A DNA stretch of 64,000 nt from an uncultured Alphaproteobacteria bacterium. Lineage in GTDB: Bacteria > Pseudomonadota > Alphaproteobacteria > HIMB59. Within the stretch, counting starts at the first letter, position 1, and the number at the start of each line of letters is the position of its first letter. Below, one piece after another: positions 35,365 through 48,873 of this stretch. The stretch covers positions 1 to 64,000 of the forward strand of contig CACKOX010000001.1 of the NCBI GenBank assembly GCA_902601865.1. The letters are read 5' to 3'. Below the pieces are notes generated by a model that was not told the origin of the DNA, searched no databases, and saw only the letters and a list, made by a program, of their open reading frames with translations. Made by a program: the position numbers and the translations under genes.

Positions 35365-36230
35365 AAATGAGAAATTATGTAATCGTCGGATTGTCTTTCT
35401 TCTTTATTTTATTTGCTTCAGGTTTTTTCTTTGTTGTAGATCAAACAAAACAAGTAATAGTTTTACAATTTGGTGAACCTCGTGCAGTACATCAAACACC
35501 AGGTTTAAAGTTTAAATTACCTTTTATTCAAAACGTTGTTTACTATGATAGTAGGGTTTTAAACTTAGATCCAGCTCAAGAGGAAGTAATCCTTCGAGAC
35601 CAAAAGCGTATCGTGGTCGACTCAATTGTAAGATACATGATTAAAGATCCTTTGAAGTTTTTTCAGACAACAAGAACAGAATTAGCATTAAACGATCGAT
35701 TGGGTAGAATTGTAAACTCTTCAGTTAGAGGTGTGATTGCTCAGTATCAATTAAATGATTTGTTATCTGATGATCGTGAAAAAATTATGGCTGAAATTTT
35801 TGAAAACGTTCGTGAAGACCAAGATAACTTTGGTATTGAAATTGTTGATTTAAGACTAAAAAGAACTGAATTGACTCCTGAAGTGCAATCAAACGTTTTT
35901 GATAGAATGAGAACTGAGAGAGAAAGAGAAGCAAATCTTTTAAGAGCAGAGGGCCAAGAGATATCTCAAAAAATTAAAGCGACTGCAGATAGACAAAAAA
36001 TTGAGATTATTGCAGAAGCTGAAAAACAATCTAATATTTTAAAAGGTGAGGGTGAAGCAGCAAGAAATAAAATATTGAATGATGCATTTGCAAGGGATCC
36101 CGAATTTTTTGAATTTATAAGATCTATGGAAGCTTACTCAGATACTTTTAAAGACGGAACAACTACCATGGTTATATCGCCTGATAGTGACTTCTTTGAA
36201 TACTTTGAAAACTCTGAGGGCTCAAACTAA
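35361..36230 (+). CDS. hflC: FtsH modulator, SPFH-domain protein HflC
   Basis: 289 residues with an N-terminal TM anchor (IVGLSFFFILFASGFFFVV), a band-7 domain (VVDQTKQVIVLQFGEPRAV) and the RTEREREANLLRAEGQEIS coiled coil typical of HflC. Partner of HflK in the membrane; the genes are translationally coupled. Followed 15 bases later by a DegP-type protease, consistent with a membrane/periplasm quality-control operon. Confidence 0.93.
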   Translation: MKMRNYVIVGLSFFFILFASGFFFVVDQTKQVIVLQFGEPRAVHQTPGLKFKLPFIQNVVYYDSRVLNLDPAQEEVILRDQKRIVVDSIVRYMIKDPLKFFQTTRTELALNDRLGRIVNSSVRGVIAQYQLNDLLSDDREKIMAEIFENVREDQDNFGIEIVDLRLKRTELTPEVQSNVFDRMRTEREREANLLRAEGQEISQKIKATADRQKIEIIAEAEKQSNILKGEGEAARNKILNDAFARDPEFFEFIRSMEAYSDTFKDGTTTMVISPDSDFFEYFENSEGSN

Positions 36231-36245
36231 AATTAAAATATATCA

Positions 36246-37634
36246 ATGAAAAGACTCATCTTTTTATCTCTTTTCAATTTATTTTTTTTTACAAATACAA
36301 GTTTCGCACAATTTGAAAGAGGATATGCTGATTTAGTAGATGAGCTATTACCTTCAGTTGTCAGTATAGCTACCAGTCAGACAGTAGAGAGGCAGACAAG
36401 TCAATTACCTGAATTACCAGAAGGCCATCCATTTAATGATATGTTCGATGATTTTTTTGGAAATCAAATGCCCAAACGTGAAAATTTAACTGGTCTTGGA
36501 TCTGGATTTATTATTAATGATGAGGGTTATGTGGTGACAAACAATCATGTAATTAGTGGTGCGGATCAAATTACAGTAATTTTTAATAACGGAATTGATG
36601 AAGTCTCTGCGGAACTTGTTGGAACCGATCCTAAGACTGACATCGCTGTGTTAAAAATCGATCCTTCATCTATCAATATACAAAGTGTAAATTGGGGTGA
36701 CTCAGATATCTCTAGAGTTGGTGATATCGTCTTAGCAATTGGAAACCCTCTTGGTTTAGGTGGAACCGTTACATCTGGAATTATTTCTTCCATAAACAGA
36801 GATATCGGTGGAGGCCCTTACGTTGACTTCATACAAACTGATGCACCAATTAATAGAGGAAACTCTGGAGGACCATTGTTTAATTTAGATGGAGAAGTAA
36901 TAGGAATTAATTCTATGATAATCTCTCAAACAGGGGGGAGTGTTGGTTTAGGTTTTTCAATTCCATCTAAAACAGCAAAATTAATTGTTGAACAAATAAT
37001 TTCTTTTGGCCAAGCAAAGAGAGGAAGGCTTGGTGTTCAAATTCAAGATTTAACTCAAGAATTTTCTGACAGTTTGGGCTATGACTCTACAGAGGGAGCT
37101 TTTGTAGCTTCTGTCGAACCAAATAGCCCCGCAGCACTTTCAAATATTCAGGCTGGGGACATTATTATTGAGTTTAATGATCAAAAAATTTCTTCATTTA
37201 AAGATTTACCAAAAGTTGTTGCTGAAACTCCTATCGGAAGCCAAGTAGTAGTTAAAGTTTGGAGAAATGGAGAGATAATAAATATTGATGTTAAAGTAGG
37301 TGAGTTAGAAGAAGGCCGTAAACTTGCTAAAAATGAGGGAGTGTATCTTGAAGAATTAGATATTACCGTCGAAGAATTATCTAGTGAAGCTATAAATAGC
37401 TTGGGTTTAGACTCAAAAACCTCAGGAATTTTGGTCAAAGAAGTAGGTGATAAAAACGAAAATCTATTAAACAATGATGTGATTATTCAAGTTTCAAGTG
37501 AAAAAATTAAAGATATTAGCTCTTTTCAATCAATGATTGCAAATAGTATCAAATTAAAACGAGATAAATTATTATTAAGAGTTATCAGAGATGGTAATGA
37601 ATTTTGGTTAATTAACCCATTCGTTATTGAATAA
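36246..37634 (+). CDS. Periplasmic serine protease of the DegP/HtrA (Do) family
   Basis: 462 residues: a signal peptide (cut after SFA near residue 22), a trypsin-like domain with His (VTNNHVISGA), Asp (PKTDIAVLKI) and Ser (RGNSGGPLF), then two PDZ domains (RGRLGVQIQDL and KTSGILVKEV regions). Degrades or refolds misfolded periplasmic proteins. The same strand and short spacing after hflKC are standard in alphaproteobacteria. Overlaps miaA by 8 bases. Confidence 0.93.
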   Translation: MKRLIFLSLFNLFFFTNTSFAQFERGYADLVDELLPSVVSIATSQTVERQTSQLPELPEGHPFNDMFDDFFGNQMPKRENLTGLGSGFIINDEGYVVTNNHVISGADQITVIFNNGIDEVSAELVGTDPKTDIAVLKIDPSSINIQSVNWGDSDISRVGDIVLAIGNPLGLGGTVTSGIISSINRDIGGGPYVDFIQTDAPINRGNSGGPLFNLDGEVIGINSMIISQTGGSVGLGFSIPSKTAKLIVEQIISFGQAKRGRLGVQIQDLTQEFSDSLGYDSTEGAFVASVEPNSPAALSNIQAGDIIIEFNDQKISSFKDLPKVVAETPIGSQVVVKVWRNGEIINIDVKVGELEEGRKLAKNEGVYLEELDITVEELSSEAINSLGLDSKTSGILVKEVGDKNENLLNNDVIIQVSSEKIKDISSFQSMIANSIKLKRDKLLLRVIRDGNEFWLINPFVIE

Positions 37635-38538
37635 GTTCCTTTTTGTTGTAGGTCCTACCTGCTCAGGTAAAAATGATTATGCTTATGAATTATCAAAGTT
37701 AATAGATATAGAAATTATTAACGCTGACAGTATTCAGGTATATAAGCAATTAAAAATACTATCTAACAGACCTACTGAAAAAGAATTAAAGATAGTCCCT
37801 CATCATCTCTACGGACACATCAATAACAAAGATTACTCAGTCAATCATTGGATTGATGATGTTAAACAAGTAATTAAAAATATTCAAAGCAGAAATAAGA
37901 CACCTGTTTTTGTTGGAGGTACAGGATTTTATATCCAATCTCTAATAGAGGGATTATCAGAGATGCCATTAATTAGTCAAAAATATAAAAAAGAAGCAGA
38001 AGATTTATTTTTTAGTAAAGGCCCAGACCACTGTTTAAACGTTCTAGAAAAATATTATAAAGAAAAAATCTTCCCAAAAGACAAACAAAGGTTATTGAGT
38101 CGTTTAGCTTTTTGCTTGGAACACAACGATACGATGGAAAATAATTATGGCAATAAAGTTGCTATCACTCCTAATCCACTCGTTATACAAGTCACAAAAC
38201 CTAAAAAAGATCTTTATGAAAAAGCAGATTTAAGATTTCAACAAATGATAAATAATGGTGCCTTAGAGGAGGTGAAATCTCTCTATGAAAATAAAAAAAT
38301 ATCTAAAACTCTTTACAAAGCCCATGGTCTTCCTGAACTATTATCATGTATCAGAAACAAAATGAGTTTAGACGAGGCTATATATCTAGGTATTAAAAAT
38401 ACCAAAAGGTATATCAAAAGACAGTTTACATGGTGGAATAACCAAAAATTTAGCCAACTTAACCTGAGAATAAACTATAAAAAAAGCTTCCCTAAAGATT
38501 CAATTGAAAATATAAGTATATACCTAAATGGACAATGA
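37627..38538 (+). CDS. miaA: tRNA dimethylallyltransferase MiaA
   Basis: Adds dimethylallyl to A37 of tRNAs reading U-initial codons. 303 residues from a TTG start that overlaps the degP end. The P-loop reads GPTCSGKNDYA (usually GPTASGKS), IINADSIQVYK carries the catalytic Asp, and VFVGGTGFYIQSLIEGL and the C-terminal KRYIKRQFTWW are typical. It overlaps ilvB by 11 bases, so the housekeeping run is densely coupled. Confidence 0.93.
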   Translation: MNKFLFVVGPTCSGKNDYAYELSKLIDIEIINADSIQVYKQLKILSNRPTEKELKIVPHHLYGHINNKDYSVNHWIDDVKQVIKNIQSRNKTPVFVGGTGFYIQSLIEGLSEMPLISQKYKKEAEDLFFSKGPDHCLNVLEKYYKEKIFPKDKQRLLSRLAFCLEHNDTMENNYGNKVAITPNPLVIQVTKPKKDLYEKADLRFQQMINNGALEEVKSLYENKKISKTLYKAHGLPELLSCIRNKMSLDEAIYLGIKNTKRYIKRQFTWWNNQKFSQLNLRINYKKSFPKDSIENISIYLNGQ

Positions 38539-40300
38539 AAATGAATTTACGGGAGCAGATATTCTGCTTAAGGCCCTCAAAGACCAAGAAGTAGATACAA
38601 TTTTTGGCTATCCAGGTGGAGCTGTTCTTCCTATTTATGATGCAATTTTTGGTCAAAATTTTTTAAAACATGTTTTGGTAAGACAAGAAGCTGGTGCAGT
38701 TCATGCAGCAGAGGGATATGCAAGATCAAGTGGAAAAGTAGGTGTCTTGTTAGTGACTTCAGGCCCTGGGGTTACCAATGTGGTAACAGGCTTAACTGAC
38801 GCATTAATGGATAGCATTCCTATAGTTTGTATTAGTGGACAAGTCCCTTCACATTTAATAGGTACAGATGCATTTCAAGAATGTGATACTACTGGAATTA
38901 CAAGACCTTGCACTAAACATAACTATTTAGTCAAAGATGTTAGTAAGCTCTCTGAAACAATTCATGAGGCATTTAAGATAGCTAGCTCAGGAAGACCAGG
39001 TCCTGTTTTAATTGATATTCCAAAAGACGTCCAATTTGCAAAGTCAAAATATATACCAAAAAAAGATATTAGTTTTAGAGAGCACAGAATTAAAGCTGGA
39101 TCTAAAAATGTCGATAAAAATTTTGTTCAAGAGCTTGTAAATCATATTAAAAAATCTGAAAGACCTATTTTTTATGTTGGTGGTGGTTGTTTAAACTCTG
39201 GGCCTCAAGCTAGTCAAGAATTAATCAAGCTCGTAAATAAAACTAATATCCCAATCACAACAACACTTCATGGATTAGGGTGTTTTCCAGGCGAAGATAA
39301 AAGTTCACTAGGGATGTTGGGGATGCATGGAAACTATGAAGCAAACCTGGCAATGAATAAATGTGATTTAATGATCAATGTTGGTGCAAGGTTTGATGAT
39401 AGAGTGACAGGGAGACTAGATGCATTTTCTCCAGACTCTGTAAAATTTCACATAGATATTGATCAAAGTTCAATTAATAAAAATGTAAAGGTAGATTTTC
39501 ATACAAATACTGACATCACTATGACATTAAAAGAAATAAACTCTTTTATAGAGTCTAATAATATTGAACTTGAAAAAAAAGATTACACTAATTGGTGGGG
39601 GCAGATTAATGACTGGAGAAAAAAAGAATGTCTTCACTATGAGCAAGGTGAAGAGATTATCAAACCTCAACATGCGATTTCTAGGTTGTATGATCTAACT
39701 ACTCAAAAAGACACTTTTATTACTACTGAAGTTGGACAACATCAAATGTGGGCAGCGCAGTATTATAAATTTTCAAAACCCAATAGGTGGATTACTTCTG
39801 GCGGTCTTGGCACAATGGGCTTTGGTATGCCCGCTGCAGTTGGAGCGCAAATGGCAAATCCTGACTCGCTAGTTATAGATATTGCTGGAGAGGCATCTTT
39901 TCTGATGAACATTCAAGAAATAGCTACAGCAGTTCAATACAAGTTACCGATTAAGATCTTCATTTTAAATAATGAATACATGGGAATGGTTAGACAATGG
40001 CAGGAACTTCTTCATGGAAGTAGATACTCCGAAAGTTATGTTGATGCCCTTCCTGATTTTAAAAAACTTGCTGAAAGTTTTAATGCAGTTGGAGTGAGAG
40101 CAAAAAATATTTCAGAGTTAGACGATGCTATTAATGAAATGGTTTCCATAGACAGACCTGTTATTGCAGATATTTGGGTTGATAAAAAAGAAAATTGCTT
40201 TCCAATGATACCATCTGGGGCTGCGCACCATGAAATGCTTTTATCAAAATACGATAAAGAAAATCCTGAAAATCAAGAAAAGGGAAAAGTACTAGTTTAA
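38528..40300 (+). CDS. ilvB: Acetolactate synthase, large catalytic subunit
   Basis: First shared step of valine, leucine and isoleucine synthesis: condenses two pyruvate, or pyruvate and 2-oxobutyrate, with ThDP, Mg and FAD. 590 residues with YPGGAVLPIYDA, the catalytic RQEAGAVHAAEGYAR Glu, GRPGPVLIDIPKDVQ and the ThDP motif IAGEASFLMNIQEIATAVQYKLPIK split as usual (GEA in place of GDG). NNEYMGMVRQWQE is the substrate loop. Gene symbol ilvB versus ilvI is conventional. Confidence 0.95.
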   Translation: MDNENEFTGADILLKALKDQEVDTIFGYPGGAVLPIYDAIFGQNFLKHVLVRQEAGAVHAAEGYARSSGKVGVLLVTSGPGVTNVVTGLTDALMDSIPIVCISGQVPSHLIGTDAFQECDTTGITRPCTKHNYLVKDVSKLSETIHEAFKIASSGRPGPVLIDIPKDVQFAKSKYIPKKDISFREHRIKAGSKNVDKNFVQELVNHIKKSERPIFYVGGGCLNSGPQASQELIKLVNKTNIPITTTLHGLGCFPGEDKSSLGMLGMHGNYEANLAMNKCDLMINVGARFDDRVTGRLDAFSPDSVKFHIDIDQSSINKNVKVDFHTNTDITMTLKEINSFIESNNIELEKKDYTNWWGQINDWRKKECLHYEQGEEIIKPQHAISRLYDLTTQKDTFITTEVGQHQMWAAQYYKFSKPNRWITSGGLGTMGFGMPAAVGAQMANPDSLVIDIAGEASFLMNIQEIATAVQYKLPIKIFILNNEYMGMVRQWQELLHGSRYSESYVDALPDFKKLAESFNAVGVRAKNISELDDAINEMVSIDRPVIADIWVDKKENCFPMIPSGAAHHEMLLSKYDKENPENQEKGKVLV

Positions 40301-40313
40301 TAAATTTTTTACC

Positions 40314-41884
<1,571 letters not shown>

Positions 41885-41886
41885 TA

Positions 41887-43455
41887 TTGCCAGATAAAGT
41901 ATTAATCTTTGATACGACTCTAAGAGATGGAGAGCAATCTCCTGGTGCTTCTATGAATCAAGAAGAGAAACTCTCTATTGCCAGATTATTAGAAGAGTTA
42001 AAAGTCGATATTATTGAGGCTGGTTTTCCCATAGCCTCAAAAGGAGATTTTGACTCTGTTCAAGCTATTGCCCGTGAAATCAAGGATTGTCAGATAGCAG
42101 GATTGGCGAGAGCAAAACATGAAGATATTGAAGCAGCTTGGAATGCTGTAAAAAAAGCAAAAAATCCAAGAATACATACTTTTATAGCCACTAGCCCTAT
42201 ACACATGGAATTCAAATTAAAACTTACCGAAGAACAAGTGCTAGACAAAATTAAGGAAAGTGTTTCTTTTGCAAGAAACCTTTGCCCAAATATCGAATGG
42301 AGCTGCGAGGATGGCGGAAGGTCTTCGATAGATTTTCTATATAGGTGCATTGAATTAGCAATTCAAAGCGGTGCATCAACAATAAATATTCCCGATACTG
42401 TTGGATATACTTTACCACTTGAATTTGGAGAGATAATAAAAAAAGTTAAAAATAATGTACCAAATATTGATAAAGCAATAATTTCTGTTCATTGTCATAA
42501 TGATTTGGGTTTGGCAGTTGCAAATTCTTTAAATGCGGTAGAAAACGGTGCAAGACAAATTGAATGTACTATAAACGGATTAGGTGAAAGAGCAGGAAAC
42601 GCAGCCTTAGAAGAAGTTGTAATGGCTATGAAAGTTAGATCAGATCTTTTAAAAGTTCATTCAAATATTAATACAAGTGCAATTTCAAAAACATCAAAGC
42701 TAGTATCTTCAATTACTGGTTTCCCTGTTCAACCTAATAAAGCAATTGTAGGTGCTAATGCTTTTGCTCATGAGTCTGGAATACATCAAGACGGGGTTCT
42801 AAAAAATGTTCAAACTTATGAGATTATGTCCCCAGAGACAATCGGTTTAAAAAAATCAAGCTTAGTGCTAGGTAAACATTCAGGTAAGCACGCTTTTAAA
42901 GAAAAACTTAAGATTTTAGGATATGAAGTAGGTGATAATTACATTAACGAAATCTTTGAAAAATTTAAGCTTTTAGCTGATAAGAAAAAAGATGTTTATG
43001 ATGAGGATTTGATTGCACTTGTAGATGACACACATTTTAACAAATCTAATACTTTAAAACTAAAAAATTTAAGTATCATGTCTGGCACTAACTCTAAACA
43101 TGTTGCATCTTTAGAATTAAACTTCAAGGAGAAGCAAAAGGAAGTAAGCGGATCTGGAAATGGTCCTGTAGATGCTGTATTTAGTTGTATATCTAAAGTA
43201 GTAGGTTTTTCTCCAAAATTGGTGCTTTACCACATCAACGCTATTACACCAGACTCTGACGCACAAGGAGAAGTTACTGTTAAACTTGAATATTTGAATA
43301 AAGAATTTATAGGTAAGGCTTCTGATATAGATATTATAGTTGCCTCTGCAAAATCTTATATCAATGCATGTAATAAAATATTAAACTTTGAAAAAAACTC
43401 TAATATGCAAGAGGGAGTTTCTGAGATTAGCATCTCAAATATTAAAGGTATATAA
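41887..43455 (+). CDS. leuA: 2-isopropylmalate synthase LeuA
   Basis: First leucine-specific step: condenses acetyl-CoA with 2-oxoisovalerate. 522 residues from TTG, 2 bases after ilvC. The catalytic TIM barrel has DTTLRDGEQSPGA, VHCHNDLGLAVANSL and GLGERAGNAALEE. The C-terminal regulatory LeuA_dimer domain has the GSGNGPVDAVF region and carries leucine feedback. Directly abuts mreB, linking amino acid synthesis and shape genes in one transcription run. Confidence 0.95.
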   Translation: MPDKVLIFDTTLRDGEQSPGASMNQEEKLSIARLLEELKVDIIEAGFPIASKGDFDSVQAIAREIKDCQIAGLARAKHEDIEAAWNAVKKAKNPRIHTFIATSPIHMEFKLKLTEEQVLDKIKESVSFARNLCPNIEWSCEDGGRSSIDFLYRCIELAIQSGASTINIPDTVGYTLPLEFGEIIKKVKNNVPNIDKAIISVHCHNDLGLAVANSLNAVENGARQIECTINGLGERAGNAALEEVVMAMKVRSDLLKVHSNINTSAISKTSKLVSSITGFPVQPNKAIVGANAFAHESGIHQDGVLKNVQTYEIMSPETIGLKKSSLVLGKHSGKHAFKEKLKILGYEVGDNYINEIFEKFKLLADKKKDVYDEDLIALVDDTHFNKSNTLKLKNLSIMSGTNSKHVASLELNFKEKQKEVSGSGNGPVDAVFSCISKVVGFSPKLVLYHINAITPDSDAQGEVTVKLEYLNKEFIGKASDIDIIVASAKSYINACNKILNFEKNSNMQEGVSEISISNIKGI

Positions 43456-45242
<1,787 letters not shown>

Positions 45243-45250
<8 letters not shown>

Positions 45251-45671
45251 ACTATTTTTTGTAATAATTTTATTTTTAATTTACGGAAACTTTAATTTTG
45301 TAATAAATGATATTGCCATTTTTTCATTGATAAATATAGCTTTTTTTACGATTCTTAAGGATAAAAATATTAAAATAATCGATATTTTTATATTTATTTT
45401 ATCGATTTTTGTTGTAGAGGTTTTTGTAGGTTTGCCGATATTAATTGGTATTGTGGTTTTGTTTATACCTCTCCTCCTATTAAATCATTTTATTAATAAT
45501 TTTAATTTCTCTACATTTATAAAATCATTAATTGTTTTTTTTCTTAGTTTCATTACTTTCTTTCTTTTTGACCAAACTATTGTATTTAGATTACTAAATT
45601 TACAATATTTTTTATGTATATTAATTTTAACTTTTATTTTTTTAGGGCTATCAAATTATGGAAAAGAATAA
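45243..45671 (+). CDS. mreD: Putative rod-shape protein MreD
   Basis: 142 residues, nearly all hydrophobic, with about five TM helices. Little sequence identity to MreD is visible by eye, but the size, topology and place between mreC and mrdA make MreD by far the best reading. Start overlaps the mreC stop, and its end overlaps mrdA. Confidence 0.75.
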
Positions 45672-47430
45672 GACTAGTGAAGATAGTATAAAAATATTAA
45701 ACAGAAGATCATTTATCATAATTATAGTTGGTGCTATTTTATCATTCATAGTTTCTTTAAGATTATTTTCATTACAGGTTATCAACTTTAACTTTTACAA
45801 AAAAAAATCAGTTGAAAATAAACTTTCTATAAAATTAACACCCCCCTTAAGGGGAGATATTTATGACTCTAAAAAAAACTTAATAGCTGGAAGTTCTTCA
45901 TTATATGAATTTGCAGTGTTTAAAAATTTAAGTAAAGATCATTTTCAGGAAATTAAAAAACTCGATAGTCTTATAAACCTAAATTTAAATTTTGAAGAAA
46001 TTTCAAAACAATTAAAAAAATATAATGAATACTCTGGTTTTAGTTTAAGTAGAGCTTCATGGGATCAGATAGTAGAATTTGAAAAAAATAAATTTCTATT
46101 TAATTCTATTAAGATTATTGAGTCCAAAAAAAGATTTTATCCATATCAAAATTTTTCACAGATAATTGGCTATATGGGACAACCTACTCAATCTTCTGAA
46201 CTTTACCCTAAAGGTGTATTTCATTTAGAAAAAAGTTATGAAAAACATTTAAAGGGTACACCAGGTAAAATATTTAGCGAGGTAAACGCTAAAGGCAAAA
46301 CTATAAGAGAAATATCTATTGAAAAATCCATTAAAGGTAACGATTTAGACTTAACATTAGATTTAAGTCTTCAAAATTATGCACAATCACAACTTCCAAG
46401 AAATAAAAAAGGATCTATTGTTGTTATCAGTGTTTCAGATGGATCTATCTTGTCGATGAATTCCAATCCTACTTTTGATGCACAAATCTTTGAGGATAGA
46501 GAGAATAATAAAATTCAAGATCTGCTTAACGATGACCAAAAACCACTTTTTAATCGTGCTTTCTCTGGTTTTTATCCTCCAGGTTCGGTGTTTAAACCTA
46601 TTTCAGCTTTAGTTGGTCTTCAACGTAATCTAATAGACCCCCAAAAAGAGGTCTTTTGCAAAGGGCATTCCTCACTTGGTGATAGGAATTATTACTGTTG
46701 GAAAAAAAAAGGCCATGGAAAAGTTAATCTTAAAAAAGCCATAAAAGAGTCTTGTGATGTATATTTTTATGAATTAGCTAAAAAAACAAATATTGATCAT
46801 ATTGCAAGTCTATCTAGTAATTTAGGTTTAAACAAAGAGTACGATATTGGTTTATCAAATATAGGTAAAGGACTTGTCCCGAGTAAGAAATGGAAAAAAG
46901 CGTATTTAGAAGAGAGTTGGTATCAAGGTGAAACATTAATTACGTGTATTGGACAAGGATACAACCAAACATCTCCCTTACAGCTTGCAACACTTTATTC
47001 TGCTATATTAAATGGAGGAAAATATCCAATACCTAAACTTGATAAAAATACTCCCACAAAATTTACAGGTAAATTATTAAATAATGAGCATCAAAAAATT
47101 ATAGTTAATTCCCTTAATGCTGTTGTGCAAGAGCCAAGAGGAACAGCACATAAATTGAGTATTTCTAATCCAGAATTTGTAAAAATAGGAGGTAAGACGG
47201 GTACTTCTCAAGTAGTAAGAATTAAAGAGAGTGAAAGAGAGGACGATCAGTATAAATCAAAGGAAATAGATGAAAGATTTAAAGACCATTCAGTATTTGT
47301 AGGATATGCCCCTTATGATAAACCAAAATATATAGCTTCAGTAATTATAGAAAATGGTGGATCTGGATCAGCGGTAGCTGCTCCCATTGCCCATAAGATC
47401 CTTGATTTTGCTTTCAAAAACAATGTTTAA
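45658..47430 (+). CDS. mrdA: Penicillin-binding protein 2 (elongasome transpeptidase)
   Basis: 590 residues, with an N-terminal TM anchor (SFIIIIVGAILSFIVSLRLF), a PBP dimer domain (TPPLRGDIYDSKKNLIAG) and a transpeptidase domain with SxxK as PPGSVFKP near residue 306, then SCD and KTGTSQ motifs. Cross-links lateral peptidoglycan with RodA and is the target of mecillinam in other bacteria. Overlaps mreD and rodA. Confidence 0.94.
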   Translation: MEKNKTSEDSIKILNRRSFIIIIVGAILSFIVSLRLFSLQVINFNFYKKKSVENKLSIKLTPPLRGDIYDSKKNLIAGSSSLYEFAVFKNLSKDHFQEIKKLDSLINLNLNFEEISKQLKKYNEYSGFSLSRASWDQIVEFEKNKFLFNSIKIIESKKRFYPYQNFSQIIGYMGQPTQSSELYPKGVFHLEKSYEKHLKGTPGKIFSEVNAKGKTIREISIEKSIKGNDLDLTLDLSLQNYAQSQLPRNKKGSIVVISVSDGSILSMNSNPTFDAQIFEDRENNKIQDLLNDDQKPLFNRAFSGFYPPGSVFKPISALVGLQRNLIDPQKEVFCKGHSSLGDRNYYCWKKKGHGKVNLKKAIKESCDVYFYELAKKTNIDHIASLSSNLGLNKEYDIGLSNIGKGLVPSKKWKKAYLEESWYQGETLITCIGQGYNQTSPLQLATLYSAILNGGKYPIPKLDKNTPTKFTGKLLNNEHQKIIVNSLNAVVQEPRGTAHKLSISNPEFVKIGGKTGTSQVVRIKESEREDDQYKSKEIDERFKDHSVFVGYAPYDKPKYIASVIIENGGSGSAVAAPIAHKILDFAFKNNV

Positions 47431-48526
47431 AGAATTTAAAAGCATATTTAATTTAAATTGGATTTATATTTTTATCCTTTTGATAATTTTTTGGATTGGA
47501 GAGATCAATCTTTATTCAGCTGCTGGCGGTTCTCTTGATCCATGGGCATCAAACCAATTAATAAGATTTTTATTTTTTCTCCCTTTGTTTTTTCTAGTTA
47601 TCATGTTGGAGCCAAAGTTTATTTTTAATTTTGCAGAGATTTTTTTAATTTTAGTTTTGATTGGGTTAATAACGACATTAATTTTCGGGTATACAGGAAT
47701 GGGAGCTACGAGATGGATAAGAATTGCTGGTTTCAATTTACAAGTATCAGAATTTACTAAAATAGCTTTAGTTATATCTATGGCTAAATATTTTCATAAA
47801 TTAAATGCAGAGAAAACTATAGGTCTTTTTAAATCAATATTACCTCTTATTGTATCGGTAATTTTTTTTGTTTTGGTTGCTATTCAACCTGATTTAGGCA
47901 CTGCTATAATTATTTTAGCATTGGGTCTAGTAGTTATTTTTTATGCAGGAATTAAATTAATTTATCCCTTAATATCAATAGGTATCATTTTATCGATAAG
48001 CCCAATTTTATGGACTTTTTTAAAGCCCTACCAACAAAATAGAATACAAATTTTTCTAAACCCTGATTTGGATCCACTTGGAAGGGGGTATCATATTATT
48101 CAGTCTAAGATTGCAATAGGTTCTGGTGGATTAAAAGGAAATGGTTTTCTTGAGGGTTCACAAAGTAGTTTAGATTTTCTCCCTGAAAAAGAGACAGATT
48201 TTGTTTTCGCAATTTTTTCTGAACAGTTTGGTTTTACAGGATCAATTTTGTTGATTTCATTATTTTTTATCATGTTTTTAATACCCGTTTTAAAGACATT
48301 CAAACTGACCCAAGCATTTAATAAAATAATCTTGTTTGTTTTATCCTTTAAAATTTTTTTCGAATTTCTAATAAATATATCCATGACAATAGGGATCTTG
48401 CCAGTGGTCGGAGTAGCTTTACCATTTATGTCTTATGGAGGAAGTTCTTTGTTGAGTAATCTAATTATTTGTGCACTATTGTTGAACTTTATGTCTATTA
48501 ACGAAAAAAAGAGAATGTTCCCATGA
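47423..48526 (+). CDS. rodA: Peptidoglycan glycosyltransferase RodA
   Basis: SEDS-family membrane enzyme that polymerises lipid II. 367 residues and about ten TM helices. GATRWIRIAGFNLQVSEFTKIALVI and the conserved QPDLGTA Asp motif are present, as is LPFMSYGGSSLL at the end. The frame is open from 47387, but ATG 47423 (MFKEFKSIF) fits the family start and overlaps mrdA by 8 bases. Confidence 0.94.
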   Translation: MFKEFKSIFNLNWIYIFILLIIFWIGEINLYSAAGGSLDPWASNQLIRFLFFLPLFFLVIMLEPKFIFNFAEIFLILVLIGLITTLIFGYTGMGATRWIRIAGFNLQVSEFTKIALVISMAKYFHKLNAEKTIGLFKSILPLIVSVIFFVLVAIQPDLGTAIIILALGLVVIFYAGIKLIYPLISIGIILSISPILWTFLKPYQQNRIQIFLNPDLDPLGRGYHIIQSKIAIGSGGLKGNGFLEGSQSSLDFLPEKETDFVFAIFSEQFGFTGSILLISLFFIMFLIPVLKTFKLTQAFNKIILFVLSFKIFFEFLINISMTIGILPVVGVALPFMSYGGSSLLSNLIICALLLNFMSINEKKRMFP

Positions 48527-48873
48527 CAAAATCTATCAAAAAACCGTGGGGATCATACTTTGTCCTAAATAAATCAAAAGATTTTTTAATAAAGAAAATT
48601 ATAGTTAAACCAGAGGGTGTTTTATCCTACCAATCTCACAATTTTAGATCGGAACATTGGATTATTATCGAGGGTAAAGCAACTGTTATTATCAATAACC
48701 GCACATTTTATAAGTCAGAAAATGAAAATATATTTATACCAAAAAAATCAAAACATAGAGTATTAAATGAGAGTTCTAAAAAGAAATTAGTTTTAATTGA
48801 GGTTCAAACAGGAAGTAAATTTTTAGAAACAGACATTAAAAGATATTCAGATATTTATGGTAGAAAAAATTGA
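48523..48873 (+). CDS. Cupin domain protein, mannose-6-phosphate isomerase type II-like
   Basis: 116 residues matching the C-terminal cupin of ManC-type enzymes: KPWGSYFVL, VKPEGVLSYQSHNFRSEHWIIIEGKATV and VQTGSKFLETDIKRYSDIYGR. The usual metal-binding Q-H-R-x-E-H pattern appears as YQSHNFRSEHW. It lacks the nucleotidyltransferase half, so it may be a stand-alone mannose-6-phosphate isomerase or a sugar-binding cupin. Coupled to rodA by 4 bases. Confidence 0.8.
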   Translation: MTKSIKKPWGSYFVLNKSKDFLIKKIIVKPEGVLSYQSHNFRSEHWIIIEGKATVIINNRTFYKSENENIFIPKKSKHRVLNESSKKKLVLIEVQTGSKFLETDIKRYSDIYGRKN